A stretch of DNA of 64,000 nt from Cephalotus follicularis (Eukaryota; Streptophyta; Magnoliopsida; Oxalidales; Cephalotaceae), in NCBI GenBank assembly GCA_001972305.1, contig BDDD01002034.1, positions 194,357 to 258,356 on the forward strand, written 5' to 3'. Made by a program: the position numbers and the translations under genes. Positions 1 to 13,576 of this stretch are shown piece by piece; position 1 is the first letter of the stretch, and the number at the start of each line of letters is the position of its first letter. The notes below the pieces were generated by a model. That model was not told the DNA's origin. It made no database searches and saw only the letters and a list, made by a program, of their open reading frames with translations.

Positions 1-759
1 TCTTCTTTCCCCTTCTTCCATGAGCGTTTTGGTTGCCCTCTTTTGCGTTTGAGCAGTGAAGGTGAGCTCTCCTCTTCCCTGGTTTGTGTTGTGTGGTGGT
101 ATGTTGCGCTGGAGCCAAGGAGGAGGATGATAGCCTGGTTTGGCTGGTTGTGTTTTCTGTTCATGCATGTGTTATGTCTTCTTCTCGATCTCATATGTGT
201 TAGCTTGCAGACGAGGAACTTGTTGCTGTGACATAGCATCTTGGGGTTGGTCGACGGTAGCTTGAGGCGATTTGTGAGTGGGACATTCTCCTCTTTCTTT
301 TACTTGATATTTCGTGTGCCTGTTGTTATCCTCTAGTTGAACATTTTCTGTGGGATTTGGATCCCTATTACCCTTGTTTATGTTGTAATCCTGTTCTTGG
401 AAGAGCTTGAGAGGTCGGATGGTTCTTGGGTTAAATGTATGTTGTTCCTCTGACGGTTGTTGTTTGCGTCAGACGATCTTTTTTTTTTTTATTCTTGGTT
501 CCTCTGATATGTGGGATGCACTAGGATATGTGGACATGATGCATGGGTTACGGTCGGTGGTAAAGGGTACGTCCAAGGATCAACTCTCCTTAGTATTCTC
601 ATTATCTATGATGGGATACTATATGGGAACTGCCCCTGGGTTCCAGACCTGGATCTGCGGTGTACTATTGTTTATGATAATATGCTGAGTGTGAGTGCAA
701 CGGTGTCCTCCGTTACTTCCCATTTGGCCAAGGTTAGTGAGTTGTGGCTCTGATAGTTA

Positions 760-1020
760 CTAGCGGACGAGGTCTATATAGATACTAGAGGACGAGGTCC
801 GGATAGATTCTAGCAGGCGAGGCCTGGATAGGTGGTGTGTGTGTGTTTTGCCTGGTATGGCGGTAGACCACGGATATGTGGTGGATATGTGATGTTCTAG
901 CGAGCTGTGGCTTGGATAGATAATAGCGGATGAGGTCCGGATAGATTTTAGCGGGCTGTGGCCTGGATAGATGTGTGTGTTTTGCCTGGTATGGCGACTG
1001 ACCATGGGATATTGTGGTGT
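760..1020 (+). repeat. GGCGAGGCCTGGATAG-type short tandem repeats in LTR
   Basis: Imperfect units of about 25-35 bp recur here, built on TAGCGGACGAGGTCCGGATAG or GCAGGCGAGGCCTGGATAG. They alternate with a block reading GGTATGGCGGTAGACCACGG. The same array exists in LTR E (50870-51106 and 59796-59870), so it is a family feature of the LTR. Confidence 0.75.
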
Positions 1021-1789
1021 TCCTCTTCTCTTGTTTATCTTGGGCACAGTTGTTTTACTTGTGATGTTATCTTTTGTTGGAATCCTCCCCTTATTGATGT
1101 TTGACTCTCTTTTCCTTTGGCAGACTCCGAGGAGTGGAGCCTTGTGATACTGCTGTGTTTGTGTTCCTTTTGTTTACCTCTGACTTGTTCTGTTTTGCCC
1201 AGTGGGGCTTGAGTATATATATTTTCCCTGGGCGTCCAGTGGTTGTGGATGCTCTGGAGAATGCTTGTTCTTGCTCACTAGTCATTTGGACTAATCCCCT
1301 CCCTGTTGTTTTGCAGAGGAAGCTGTTGTGGCTGCCAGGGCAGTCTTTTGGGTTGATAAGGTAGTCTGTGGGGGATGAGCAGAGCTGCCTGCTTCACGAG
1401 CTCGTCCTTGCATGCACTCATGGGGGCATATGGGCTTAATTCTTTTGTTGTATGGTCCTCGGCCTGAGGAGGAAATGATAGTCTTTTGTATGGGTCCTCG
1501 GCTTTTAAGAAGGGGACGATATTTTATGAACAAGATATATATTATTTTAGAATGATAATATGATGTGGTCTTGAGATGATTTATTGTGTTTAATGAAGAG
1601 ATTTCGTGTTTTTACTTGAAATGTTGTGCTACGATCTTCTGCTTGTATACAAAGAAGGTTACCTGATGTCGGGCAGGTCGGGGGATCTCCCCGGGGTCGC
1701 GGTCAACCTGTGGGGCTCGTGTCCTGACCTCAGGGTTGTTAGGGCTGGGTTGGTTTGTGTTGTGGTCTGGCACTTGTCGTTGGGCTCTA

Positions 1790-1960
1790 TCCGAGGAGAA
1801 CATGTTGTCCGAGGAGAACGTGTTGTCCGGGGATGACATGCCCGAGGGGGACATGCCCGGGGATGCCATGCCTGAGTAGGTCATGCCCGGTGAGGACATG
1901 TCCAAGATTAGTCGTCCAATGAGGACATGCCCGAGGATGGCTCGTCCGGGGAAGGCATGT
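1790..1960 (+). repeat. GAGGACATGCCCG tandem repeats in LTR
   Basis: Units of 15-30 bp with the core GAGGACATGCCCGAGG or GAGGAGAACGTGTTG are repeated about eight times. The counterpart in E lies at 60660-60790. In D the related motif GCCCGAGGAGACC has expanded much further (6470-6980). Confidence 0.75.
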
Positions 1961-2663
1961 CTTAGGACGGAGGTGCAGGCTTGGCTGTGATACGTTGTGT
2001 TGTGTTGGGTGGTGTTGGCATCCCCTGCCCGGGACCCCTGGCAAGACGTAGTGTTATGTTCTCTGCCCTGGCTCCCTCCCCTGGCACGTTCCTTTAGTGG
2101 AACGGTGAGTTTGGGCAGTGGTTGTTGTGTTCCCTTTAGTTAAACGGTGAGTTTTGGAATGGTTTTGTGTAAGGGTTATTTACAGCTTTTCCATTCTTCC
2201 TTTTGTCCCTTCTCTGCTATGTGTTTCTTCTGGCGTGTGTGGTGTTTTTCGCTTAGAGGAGATGGCAAATTCCTCTTTCCTGCCGGGCGATTCATCCGTG
2301 GTGGCTACCCTGAGGGATGGGTCATGACAGCCGGGGTGAGATTTCATCTCCTTAGTGTAAGTTGAGTGTTAGAGGGACCTCGGGTAGTTATCCCATGCTT
2401 GGCGTTTGCCCCCGGGCCCTTGTGTTGATCCCAAGCTTATCTTTATGGTAAACGTTGTCGTTTTTGTGCCCGGGCATATCCTTATTTGTATGCCTTAGGT
2501 GCGTTTGGCCTGGGGAGCATGGCTCTCCTCGGCAACATGTTTTAACTCCCATCCTGGCCTTAGTCTTTGTTTGTTGGAGTTTTGATTAGGGATCCGGGTG
2601 GAGGATCCTTCCACCCGGCATTTCCGTCCTCGGCCGGGGGTGCTCGGGAACGGGGCGTGTCAT

Positions 2664-3166
2664 ATTAATGTTGCCCACAATTGGCATTCATGCATTTCAC
2701 ATGCCATACATATATCTGTATATATCGGTCCACTTCATTGCATATAGTATTGCCTACATGGCTGTGTTTAGCTGACCCATTCTCGAAATGGGCGCAACAT
2801 CTAGCGTTGAGTGCAGAGGGCACCCTAAAGTGAATCGGATCGGACTTATAGGGTAGGATTCCAGTTCTAGTTGTTGTTCCTATTTGTTATCTACCTTGCA
2901 TAAGAATGTTGTGGTACAGGGATGCTATTGTAACTCAGTTGTATTGACCTGCCGGCTTGTGGTAGTACTACACACATATATGGAACATGTTGTATTATTG
3001 GGTTTATCCACGTAAGATTGTGAATGGTTGTTTCCGCATGCATATGGGTTATTATAGTTTAAATTGTAGTATATTTTGGATGTATGCTATGATGACATGG
3101 AAAACATGTATGGACGGTTTGCCACGTGTCAGGTCATGGGGTCAACCCATGGTTCAGGGCGTGACA
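2664..3166 (+). mobile_element. LTR-like tail, family unresolved
   Basis: A stretch of about 500 bp ends in GGGCGTGACA directly before the target duplication of element A. It has the AT-rich, ATG-rich look of LTR 3' ends in this window. It may be the end of the LTR that begins left of the window, or of an older LTR into which that one inserted. No coding potential is visible. Confidence 0.35.
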
Positions 3167-3167
3167 T

Positions 3168-4669
3168 TGTAACACCCCCGAACGGCGGGAGTCATTACGG
3201 TTCATAAACCGAAACTAAACATAACATATCGTATAACATTTTATTGTTTTTATCAAAATATTAACTTATCCTTTATTCAAAATACGTGATGGTCTAAACA
3301 TATCATACATATAATCTAAAACATAGTCTGAAACTTTGTTCATAAACTGAAAGCTTAAACATAAGTCAAAATTCTTAAACATAAGTCAAATACCGAAATC
3401 ATAAACCAGAAAGGTACTTATTGTTCATAGACTAGTCCTAACAAAACATAGTAGTATCACACTCCTAGATGATCCTCGGTCATGCGTGGACATCACTCTC
3501 ATCACACGTTTCCCAGATGTTGTCGCAGAATGCCTGCCGCATGGAAAACAAAAACGCGGCTGAGCAAACCTCAGTACGGATATAGAATCATAAAACATAA
3601 AATGATACATTAAAGGATAGAGAAATACCTGAACCTTTAAATATCATATATCTCAAGTATGAAATAATTTAACTTTATTTTAGAAAAACAAAGGAAAGTA
3701 GTCACATAAACAATTCTATCAAATCGAAACAAATATACGAATTTCAAAATGTTATCAACTTTTTCAAATCGATATCCGAAGGCAAAATATGATTTTTCAA
3801 GGCAATATTTCAAATTTCAAAGCATAGTCCAAGTTTCAAGCCAAATCTAAATTTACAAACAGTATCCAAAACAATATCCAATTTCTTTAACATTTTCCGA
3901 GTTAAAGATTCCAAAACATAAACAAAACAGAGATTTATCCGATTTCATAATCTCATCATAGAGATCCAATATTTCATACACATATGAATAATTGCAAGGC
4001 GTTTGCAAGGCCCACATGCTCCGACGGAAATACGTGTACGGCACTACACAATCAATCCCCAATATCCTAATCCTTAACATATCCTAGGATCGACCCATAC
4101 ACCTCTATCATACATAACGGATCCATAAATCCAGCTCATGGGATTTATTCATAACATAGAGAGACGCCATAGTCTAATCACACGGCTACGGAAAGTGTCA
4201 TGTCCCCGTGTCAGGCCTACAACATGCCTATGGTTCCTCCATAGGTAGGAAATATCTCTGTATATCCTTATTCCAAAAATATTGTTTAATTCAAAAACAA
4301 TTTAAAAACATATTTCATAAATAATTTTCTGAACATATCATTATCATTAACATACTTCCTAATGTGAAAGTCATCTTCGTTCAACATACTGCGATAGTGG
4401 AAGTCATGTTCATTATCAAAATCAGTATACTTTCTTAATTAGAAATCAACTCATTTATTTTCAAAATAAAGAGACGATTGCATAACATTTCGTAGACATT
4501 TCAGAGTCGAATTATTAACCCAGAACATATTTTAGTTTCACAAACATATCACACTGACTTTGTTTCTAAACATATCAAAATACGGATCATAACGTAGTTC
4601 ATAAAATCGAAAGAATCATATTCATAAAACAAAACTGTATTCATCGGAGAGGGTGTCAAAAAGCAGAAT
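3168..4669 (-). repeat. Element A left LTR, outer part
   Basis: It matches 29736 to about 31227 of the right LTR almost base for base. Sampled identity over the first 330 bp is about 95 %. Element B follows directly, with the probable duplicated target AGAAT at 4665-4669. Confidence 0.85.
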
Positions 4670-5794
4670 TGTAACACCCCCCGAACGATGGGAGCCCTTA
4701 CAGGTCATAATACGTAACTAAACAAAACATATACATAACAAAACTCGACTTTATTCATTTAACGTGGTGGTCAGAAACAAAATCCTTTAATATAGTATAG
4801 TCCGAAATAGAATCTGAAAATCATAACCAAACTCATAAACTGAAGAACATACATTTTCTTAAAGTCAGACCCTAACGTGACCATAAGACAACAAAAACAA
4901 AAACGGACCAATCTCTTAAATGATCCTTAAACATAGAGTGACATCTCTCTCACACATTCCCATGATGATCCTCAAAACCTGCCGCATGGAAAACAAAACG
5001 CGGCTGAGCAAACCGTAGTAAGGATAAGGAATATATAATGTAACGACCCGATCCCGAACCCGAGCCGTTGCAAGAATCTGAGATGACTTTAACAATAATC
5101 CATGGCATAAACTGGTCATATAATTTCCTTCTCTCATCTCCTCCTTTTTATATATATATATTTTTTTTTCTAGGCACAACACGAGAGCAGAGGACTGGAC
5201 GTCCACCTGCACCTTGGCTACCCACTGTAGCGGACTGGCGCCACGCGCCAAGGTCTTGCCTGTCCTCTTCCTCCACGGCAAAGGACTAGACCTACAAAAA
5301 CTTGAACATAGCATACACACATACATGACAAAGGAAAGAGTAGAATGAGACAGTCATTTTTATAGTGTTTCGGCACAGAAAATGCCTACGTTCACTTCCT
5401 CAATCATCCATGAGGTTCCACTAGTATGAAGTTCATTACATGCAGGGTTACATAGCTCAGTAAATACTGCGAATGAAAGGATAGCCACGCAAGCCATACA
5501 TAGCAGAGAAGCCGTACCAGACTTCATTCATTCAAGGGAGCTATGCCAAACCAAAAGCCACTACTCAAATAAACCTGAGCAGAGCACCCCAAGGATGTAT
5601 TATAAAAAGGAGCGGAGACCCCCAACTCACTGTTTCATTAAATCCTCAACGCTGTCTTCCAAAACACCAACACGCACCGTATCACTTAGACCCGAGGAGA
5701 GCACCCTCGTGTTCTATACGTGATCACTTAACCTTGTCTTCCAAGACACCAACACGCACCGTATCACTTAGACCCGAAGAGAGCACCCACCTCT

Positions 5795-6175
5795 GCAATA
5801 TGCCTGACGAGGACCTCTGCAACATGTCAGACGACGACCTCTGCAACATGTCAGACCATAACGCCCGACCACAAGTACTACAAGGTACCGGGCCACAAGC
5901 CAGACCACAATCACTGCAAGGTACCAGACAACAGGCCAGACCACAACCTCTGCAAGGTGCCGGACAACAAGCCAGACCATAACCTCTGCAAGGTACTAGA
6001 CAACAAGCCAGACCACAACCTCTGCAAGGTGCTGGACAACAAGCCAGACCACAACCTCTACAAGGTGTCGGACGACAAGACAGACCACAACCTCTACAAG
6101 GTGTCGGACAACAAGCCAGACCACAACCTCTACAAGGTGTCGGACAACAAGCCAGACCACAATCACTGTCTGCCC
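5795..6175. repeat. Minisatellite in LTR D, about 36-39 bp unit
   Basis: About nine units carry the core GGACAACAAGCCAGACCACA followed by ACCTCTACAAGGTG. The unit length is a multiple of three, so long frames stay open on both strands. They encode apparent Cys/Gly-rich or DNKPDHNLYKVS-type repeats with no other support as protein. Confidence 0.8.
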
Positions 6176-6469
6176 AGGAGCTCGGCGCTTCAAGGGTATG
6201 CACCCCTGCGACGTATTTTGACAAGTTTGGCATGTCTACCTTCAGGCATCATCCAAAACACCAAGATGTAGAATGCCACAACAATTCCACAACCTGCCCA
6301 CAGAGAAGCCATGCACACCTGCCCACTACAGAGTACCAGACCATCCACGGAACACAAGCCCATCCACAGATGCCAACCCACTCCCAGCACCAGACCAGGT
6401 AGCCCAAGGGGATTCATGCCCGAGAAGGCATCTTCAACAAAACACCAGAGAAGCCACTTTGCTCAGTCA

Positions 6470-6980
6470 ACACTCAAGGAGACCGCCACACAAGCAATGC
6501 CCGGGGAGACCACTACACCAGCAATGCCTAAGGAGACCATCACATAAGCGATGCCCGAGGAGACCACCACACCAACAATGGCCGAGGAGACTATCACACA
6601 AGCAATGCCCGAGAAGACCATCACACAAGCAATGCTAGGGGAGACCACCACACCAGCAATGCCCGAGGAGACTATCGCACAAGCAATGCCCGAGAAGACC
6701 ACCACACAAGAAACCATCACACAAGCAATACCCGGGGAGACCACCACATAAGCAATGCCTGAGGAGACCATCACACAAGCAATGCCCGAGGGGACCACTA
6801 CACCAGCAATGCCCAAGAAGACCACCACACCAGCAAAGCCCGAGGAGACTACCACACTAGCAATGCCCGGGGAGACTAACACACCAGCAATGCCCGAGGA
6901 GACCACTACACAAGCAATGCCCGAGAAGACCACCACACCAGCAATGCCCGAGGAGACCAGCACAACAGCAATGCCCATGC
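6470..6980. repeat. 30-bp minisatellite in LTR D
   Basis: About sixteen units of 30 bp carry the cores GCCCGAGGAGACCACCACA and CCAGCAAT. The unit is divisible by three, so frames stay open on both strands. It is an expansion of the GAGGACATGCCCGAGG motif seen at 1790-1960 and 60660-60790 in sister LTRs. Confidence 0.85.
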
Positions 6981-9900
6981 ACAAGGAAACGACAACGTTT
7001 AACATAACCTAAGCCTGGGATCAACACAAGGGCCCAGGGACAAACGCCAAGCATGGGACAACTGCCCGAGGTCCCTCCAACACTCAACTTACACTAAGGA
7101 GATGCAATCTCACCCCGACCCAGTACCCAAGGGATTCACTAGGGCTCACCCGACAAAACATCTTCAGGGACCGAGCTGGTCCAAGGTCGGGAGGACGGGC
7201 AAAACTAAGGAAAACTTCTTATTCTCACACTTGCATAGCCGGAACCACCTTGGCAAGCACAAATAACAACTCCGTTGAAGATCCATCAACGTGGTCATGA
7301 GCTACAGGACTGTACACATCCCTCATATACGCATATAGATACCCACTTCAAGAGCACCGCATGAACATCGATAGAAGGGCTACGCGAGCACTCCTTCCTC
7401 GACAATCACACGTTTGGCGCACCTCACTACATGAACATCGATCGAGGGGCTACGCAAGCCCACCCCCGTCAGCAATCACGAGCTGAACACTACACTATAT
7501 GAACATCGATCGAGGAGCTACCTCATCGGCGATCACGTAGCGTTAGTATCATCCAAGGGGCCCGAGAATCATCGCTCAGCTCTACCCTTGACGAGATGAC
7601 AAAGGAGAACATCGGCTCAGAGGCAAGTGTATCACCACTTAGACAATCTCGGGCCGGCAATCTCATGCCCGAAGACTCCGTTATGGCCATAACAGTTGTA
7701 TTCGTCACATAAGTTCTGAGGAACCTCGTCTACCCAGAATCTAAATGCTAAAACACAAACTCACAAAACACCTCAACACAAAATGGTTAAGTTAGTATAA
7801 CCATAAACAAAACCACAGTAAAACGTCACATACCTGGGTATCTCAATACCAGCTCCTGCAACGCTTACAAGTTCCTTGGAACTCTGAATCCCCCCACTGG
7901 ATTCTTCATATTCCCAGAAGTTGAACAGCCACCGAGAGCTTCGGATCTACCAACGGATCCACTTTTTGCCATCTCAGATGTCAAACACATAAGGGATACC
8001 AACTCACTGCCTAGTGTACTGAGGAACTCAGAGTCCACCATACCACACTCGGTTAAGGACATCAAAGACCAGTGAGAATCTCCTTCAACCACGTTTGACT
8101 ACAGAAGAAATGGAGAAGAAGAGAAACAAGACTTGTAGAAGAGATGCTCGGTCATGCCAGAAGTAAGGATCCAACGAAGAGGAAGCTTGAACCTCACAGG
8201 GAGTACTCACAACTCACCCAGATAGAGTTCACTCGGCGTCTTCCCTTTTCTTACTTCTTCTTCTTCCTACCTACTTCTCACTGACTTCCCTTTTCTTCCT
8301 TCTGCCCAAGGCACCAGATCTATCCCTTCACCCACTCTCCCTGACACATGTCCTTTCACATTGGAAATCGTTAGCTTCCCTTGTAAGATTCACTTATAGG
8401 CTTAGTCAAAATAAATGACTCTTCCCAATAAACGCCACTTTAGGACTCCCAAATGGCTCAAGGAAAATAATAAAACCCAAACCAGGCCTTAACCAACAGA
8501 TGACAAAGAGAATCCTCTGCAAAACCGTACCTGGGTATTACATATAACATAGAACGATGATTTTGGCAAAACAGGAAGTATCTGATATTTTAATTCAGAA
8601 ATCTGCAAAATCCGATTTTCAAAACAATATTCGAAAGCATAATCAGAAAACAAAATCTGAAAGCAAAATCCGAAAACAAAATCCGATTTCGTAAGCAATA
8701 TCCAAGATTCTAAGCAAATTTTTGAATTTCAAAATAATATCCGAAACAATATCCAATTTTCATAATCCAAACCCAGGTTTCATAATCCAAATCCAAAAAA
8801 TTATAAATATCCGATTAAATAACATAACTTTGTCCGATATCATAATTCCATAACAGAGATGCGAGTCCGATGTATATATATATATAAATATATGAAAGGG
8901 GTTTGCAAGGCCCACATGCTCCGACTAGAAAGACGTGTACGACACTACACAATCAATCCCAAAATCCGAATCTGATAACAAAATCTAGAGTTAACCCATA
9001 CGCCTCAATTGGCCATATCCTATCACAATATATAAAGAGACGTCGTAGACTAATCACACCGCTAAGGAAGTGTCATGTTCGCGTGCCAGGCCTACGACAT
9101 GCCTATGGTACCTCCATAGGTAGGAAACAATATCTCTGTATGTCATTATTCTAAGAAAATATTAACATACTTCCTAATGTGAAAGTCATGTTCGTTTAAC
9201 ATACTTCGATAGTGAAAGTCATGTTCGATATCAAAAAAATCCTTATACTTTCGTAAGTGAAAGTCATACTTGTTTAGCATACTTTCGATAGTGAAAGTCA
9301 TACTCAATTTATAAAAAAATGAACAAACATCTGATAACAAAATCCGTACATTTTCACCAAGTAAAACATAATTTATGAATAGATCGACTATTTCTAAAAC
9401 TGATTTTTCGTACATACGTAGTCATTTTGAGAGAAAAAAAAAAACATAAAAGTTAAAGCAGACATTTCAAATATTCCAGAAAGGTAAAGTTCATAATTTT
9501 TGGTTGAGAAACGAAGGTGCAACAAATTCTTAAAGTCACTGATTTCATATGAAAACAAGACATGAGCAGTAATTTTGAGCAATGATTTACATCAAGAACT
9601 TCACAGAATTTCGGGATACATAAAACATAACGGTTAAATAGGACATCCTAAAGTTTCCAAAACATCCAACCATTCGAAATTTCATCAAGAAACAAAAAAG
9701 TTATGATTTGAAGAAGTTTCTGCATAATCCAGAAATAAAATAGTAGAAAACAGTACCCGAACAGAAATTTTAAACATGGATTCTCGTCAAGAAATCAGCA
9801 GAATTTCAAAATGTACAGAACATAAAAGTTAAAGAGGACATCCTACAGTTTTCAAATCATCCAACCATTTGAAATTTCATCAAGAAACAAGCAAGATATG

Positions 9901-10514
9901 AATAAAACAATTTGTTGTCCATTTATCAGAAGAAAAATAGAGCATTGATATTTTAGAAAGAAGGTAGAAATCCTTACCTTGCCTCAATCTCCTCCTGTCT
10001 TCCTCTTAGCTGAATTCTCCTCTCCAAAAACCAGCAGAAACTAACCCATTTACATGCCAAAACTACACATATATATATAGGAGAATGAAACTTGGGGTGC
10101 AAGTTTCCTTAGGTGAGTCATCAAGACTTGGGGTGCAAGCTTCCTCCTTGCATAAGTCATCAAGATTTGGGGTGCAAGCTTCCTCCTTGCACATGTGAGC
10201 AAGACTTGGGGTGAAAGATTGCATAATGAGTCACCATGCTACCTTGCCTCAAATGATGTCACCCATGTGATGTAATAATCGGGAAATTTTGTTAAAATTA
10301 CATGGATATATGGTTGCCATTGCTGAGATTGGCAAAGGTTTCAAGGGACCCGTGATATGACCCTAACGCTCGGGGGGTTCAGGGGTTGCTCTCCCAGGAG
10401 AGTGGATGGGGGGTCCCACTACCCAGACTGCGGGCAGGGGCTCGGGGGCAGCGCTCCCGAAAGAAAACAAAAATTGGTTGTTTGTATATGTGGTGGAAAC
10501 GAAAGAAAATGTCT

Positions 10515-10895
10515 AAAGCGCTGACGGTGCCAGGTAAAGCGGTGACGCTTTGAAGGTAACTGTCGACGCTTATAGCCCTCTTGGCGCAGACACTTTGAAG
10601 GTAACTATCGAGGCTTAGATCCCTCTTGGCGCCGGTTAAAAATAGAGAGTTTTGAACTTGGACAAATTCTTCTAACCGACGACGCTTAAGTTAAAGCGGC
10701 GACGCTTGATGCAACGAACGACTATCCAAATGTAAGCTTCGACGCTTTGAAGTCAAGTGTTTTTGTTGACCTAGATGAGACCTTAATGTGGCAACGCTTT
10801 GTAGGAAAGCATAAGTGCTTTAGTCAGGAATTAAGTTGAAGAACTCAGGATAATCCCGTCATGGCGACGCTTAGGGAGAAAGCGTCGATGCTTTG
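10515..10895 (+). promoter_or_regulatory. GCGTCGACGC palindrome cluster in LTR C
   Basis: About twelve degenerate copies (GCGGTGACGCTTTG, TGTCGACGCTT, GCGTCGATGCTTTG) lie about 250 bp upstream of the TATA-like CTATATAGC near 11139. Confidence 0.55.
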
Positions 10896-11799
10896 CCCTG
10901 TGTCAGGTGCAGAATTCTAAGTTTTATGTCACTTGAGGAGGAATCAAATGGATTGAGGGGCACATGTTAGACAAGAAGTGAAGACTTATTATATTTTGAT
11001 GTTAAGGGACATGTGTCATCAGCTGAATTGGGGGAATTGTGCACATGGGAAACGAAGGGGACAAACATCACATGGGTGATGTCATTACAAGGCAAGGTGG
11101 CATCCTATGCAAAGCTTGGTCCCCAAGTCTCTCTCTCCTATATAGCTATGTGTAACTTCAACTGAACAAAGGTTAGTTTTCTGCTGAGTTTGGAGAGGAG
11201 AATTCGTTGGTGAACAAGAGAGAAGGAGATCAAAGTGAGGTAAGGAAATCCAACACCCATTTTATAAAAGTTATTCCTCTGTTTTACTTCCAAAGTATGC
11301 AGCAGATAGTTTTATTCATATCTTGCTCATTTCTTGATGAAATTTCAAATGGTTTAATGTTTTGGAAACTTCAGGATGTCTACTTTAACTGTTATGTTTT
11401 ATGCTTCTCAATATGCTATCGAATTCCTTATAAGAATCCATGTTTCATTCTACTGCTCATGTTCTGTTTTCATATAGAAGCTTTGAATTTAAAAATTCAT
11501 AACGGATTCGATTCTCAAGCAATTTTTATGATCTTGAGCTTTCTGAATTCATAAAGATGTCTACTTTAATGTTTATGTTTTAAGTTTTCTACGAAGGTGT
11601 TTATTTCTATATAAAATTCAAGATTTAGAAATGTTATGCAAAACTGTTTTATGAAGGTTTTGAGTTAAATTACTCAAAGTAATGAAAATGCTTTATGGAT
11701 AGTGAAAGGAAATGAAGTGAATGTTTCTACATGAGAAACCAGTTTTAGAAATGTTGTACAAGGCTATTTTATAAATGTTTTATGAAATGATTTTATGAA

Positions 11800-11990
11800 T
11801 GCATTTGAGTTAACTACTCAAATGAAGAGAAATGTTTTATGAATGCATTTGAGTTAATTACTCAAATGAAGAGAAATGTTTTATGAAGAGAAATGTTTTA
11901 TGAATGCATTTGAGTTAATTACTCAAATGAAGAGAAATGTTTTATGAATGCATTTGAGTTACTTACTCAAATGAAGAGAAATGTTTTACG
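11800..11990 (+). repeat. Tandem repeat of about 43 bp in LTR C
   Basis: Four to five units of AAATGTTTTATGAATGCATT plus GAGTTAATTACTCAAATGAAGAG occur. Each contains the small inverted repeat TTGAGTTA..TACTCAA. It lies in the presumed transcribed part of the LTR, downstream of the TATA-like box. Confidence 0.8.
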
Positions 11991-13576
11991 ACTGCTTTGA
12001 GCTGGTCACTCAAAGTATTAAGAAATGTTTTATGAAATGAATTTATGAGAATGAACAACTACTGGATTGCGATCCAGGGAGGATTAATCTAGTAAAAGAT
12101 TAATGATGAATGAACCACCCTTGGATTGCGATCCAAGGGGAATGGAGTGAGATACTCAATGTTAATGGAGCTGAGCGTGCTCACCGACATGCATGTTATG
12201 TAAGAATAGTAATCAGAGAGTGCACAATGCCCCGGTGAAGCGGTGTGAAAGGGTTCATTTAAGGTTCATGACCATTGAGTTTTATGAAATGTTCTGAATC
12301 ATGAAATATGATCAGAAAAAGAAAATAAATATGAAATGTTCTGGTTTTATGAAATATACCAGAAAATGATTTTAATGATGTTTTCAAGTATGGCTGTGAT
12401 ACATGCCATAAGAATGTATGAACGGAAAATTTTTTTGAATTTTTTCAAGAATGTCGGTGTTATACACCAGAAAATGCATGATTTTAGAAAAGTTCCGATT
12501 TTATGAAAGTTATCCGAAAAATTGATTTCGATAGTACATTGTTCTGGTTTTGAAAAACTAGAAGAAGATTTTTAACGATGTTTTGAAATACAGGAACTGG
12601 AAACGTTTTGATAAAGATTATCAAAAACAACGGATTTCAATGATGTTTTATGACTATGATCTTTACTCGGCTATTTGAGCTCACTCTTTTCAATGTCTTC
12701 TTTTTAAATATTTTTCCAGGAGACGTCGAACGTAAAATTGCGAGCTTTAGAGGAAGTTCCTAAACGAAGTATTGAAAAGGAAGTATGTTATGCCATGAAG
12801 TTTTATGCTTAATGTCATGCGTCAATGTTTTCCGCTGTGTAACATTTTATGACAAACGATGGATAGATGTTAATGTGTAGAAATGAACGATATAGATTGT
12901 GATGTTTTATAATAAGATGATGATATCCAAAGTTATGGAGCACACTAGAGAGTATGAGAAGTTAATGATAAATGTTAGCAATGGGTATGACTATGTTATG
13001 GTATGATAAGTTATATTTCCGCTATGTAATGTTTATGGCAAGTAATGTGTAAATGTAAGGTATTAGAAAAGAATGGTTATCAAGAGAAATATGGTGATTT
13101 TAATGTTGAGGATAAAAGTTGTAAAGGTATCATATGAAGTTATTAAACATGATAGATCGCGAGTGATCAAACGATTATGTAATACCATGAATTAGATCCT
13201 GTGAAGTTTAGCGTTTAAAATTGTAAGTAAATGTTAAGGTTATCGAATACGATATCACATAGAGATGATTAAAGGGTTAATAGACCGTTAAATGATTAAA
13301 CGATATGATGTTAATGGTTCACCCAACGTAACACAACCGATTCTCGTAGTTCTCTTTGAGTTATTAGCAGACTCAGGTCAGGGTCGTTACATGTGAGTTG
13401 TGCCCCCCTTAGTTGCCCGTGTGCACAATTCCTCCACCCAATTGATGACACATGTCCCCTTTATCATAAAAATATCTTAAGTCCTCATGCCATGGCTTGA
13501 CATGTGTCCCTTAATCCATTTAATTTACTCATAACGAGACAAAACGTTAACTTCTGCAACTAATCTGCAGTCCAAA

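Larger units (their letters stand above)
1..2663 (+). mobile_element. Gypsy-type LTR, E family (enters from left edge)
   Basis: This sequence aligns block by block with LTR E (50243-51106 plus 59796-61155) and with the reverse complement of LTR D. Shared landmarks are the GTGAGTGGGACATTCTCC block near 282, the GATGGGATACT block near 607 (also in J), the box at 1274-1303 and the GAGGGACCTCGGG block near 2370. The left end lies outside the window. The right end is placed near 2663, after GGGGCGTGTCA, by comparison with D and is uncertain. No coding domain is visible, so it is an LTR or solo LTR fossil rather than a gene. Confidence 0.7.
5039..8542 (-). mobile_element. Solo LTR D (E family), inserted in LTR of element B
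   Basis: This 3504 bp block starts TGTAACGACCCG and ends GGGTATTACA. It is flanked by TATAA at 5034-5038 and 8543-8547. Its reverse complement aligns with E and with 1-2663: the start TGTAATACCCAGGTACGG matches E's start, and the GAGGGACCTCGGG block is present. No coding domains or second LTR are present, so it is a solo LTR left by recombination. It is longer than E (about 2.2 kb net), partly because of two expanded tandem arrays. Confidence 0.85.
10271..13391 (+). mobile_element. Solo LTR C, inserted in LTR of element B
   Basis: This 3121 bp block starts TGTAATAATCGGG and ends GGGTCGTTACA. The duplicated target TGTGA is at 10266-10270 and 13392-13396. In plus sense it has a GCGTCGACGC-type palindrome cluster (10515-10895) and a TATA-like CTATATAGC near 11139. 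Next come degenerate repeats resembling those of element B (11305-11640) and a short tandem array (11800-11990). Similarity to B in reverse orientation marks it as a relative. No coding domain is seen. Confidence 0.85.

Noticed and set aside
4916-5326. A 136-residue minus-strand frame
   Set aside because: It spans the junction between the LTR of B and inserted LTR D, so it is an accident of two noncoding repeats.
5724-6233. A 169-residue Cys-rich frame that resembles a metal-binding or cysteine-rich peptide gene
   Set aside because: It is generated by the 36-39 bp tandem array in LTR D. There is no signal peptide, no conserved context and an overlapping open frame on the other strand.
6463-7012. 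Apparent repeat proteins such as AMPEETTTP decapeptide repeats (plus) and a Val/Ser/Gly-rich frame (minus)
   Set aside because: They are translations of a 30-bp minisatellite within solo LTR D. The frames are open only because the unit is a multiple of three, on both strands at once.
9440-9930. Centromeric satellite suggested by unit length near 180 bp
   Set aside because: Only two or three strongly degenerate units occur, always inside an LTR, with no long array.
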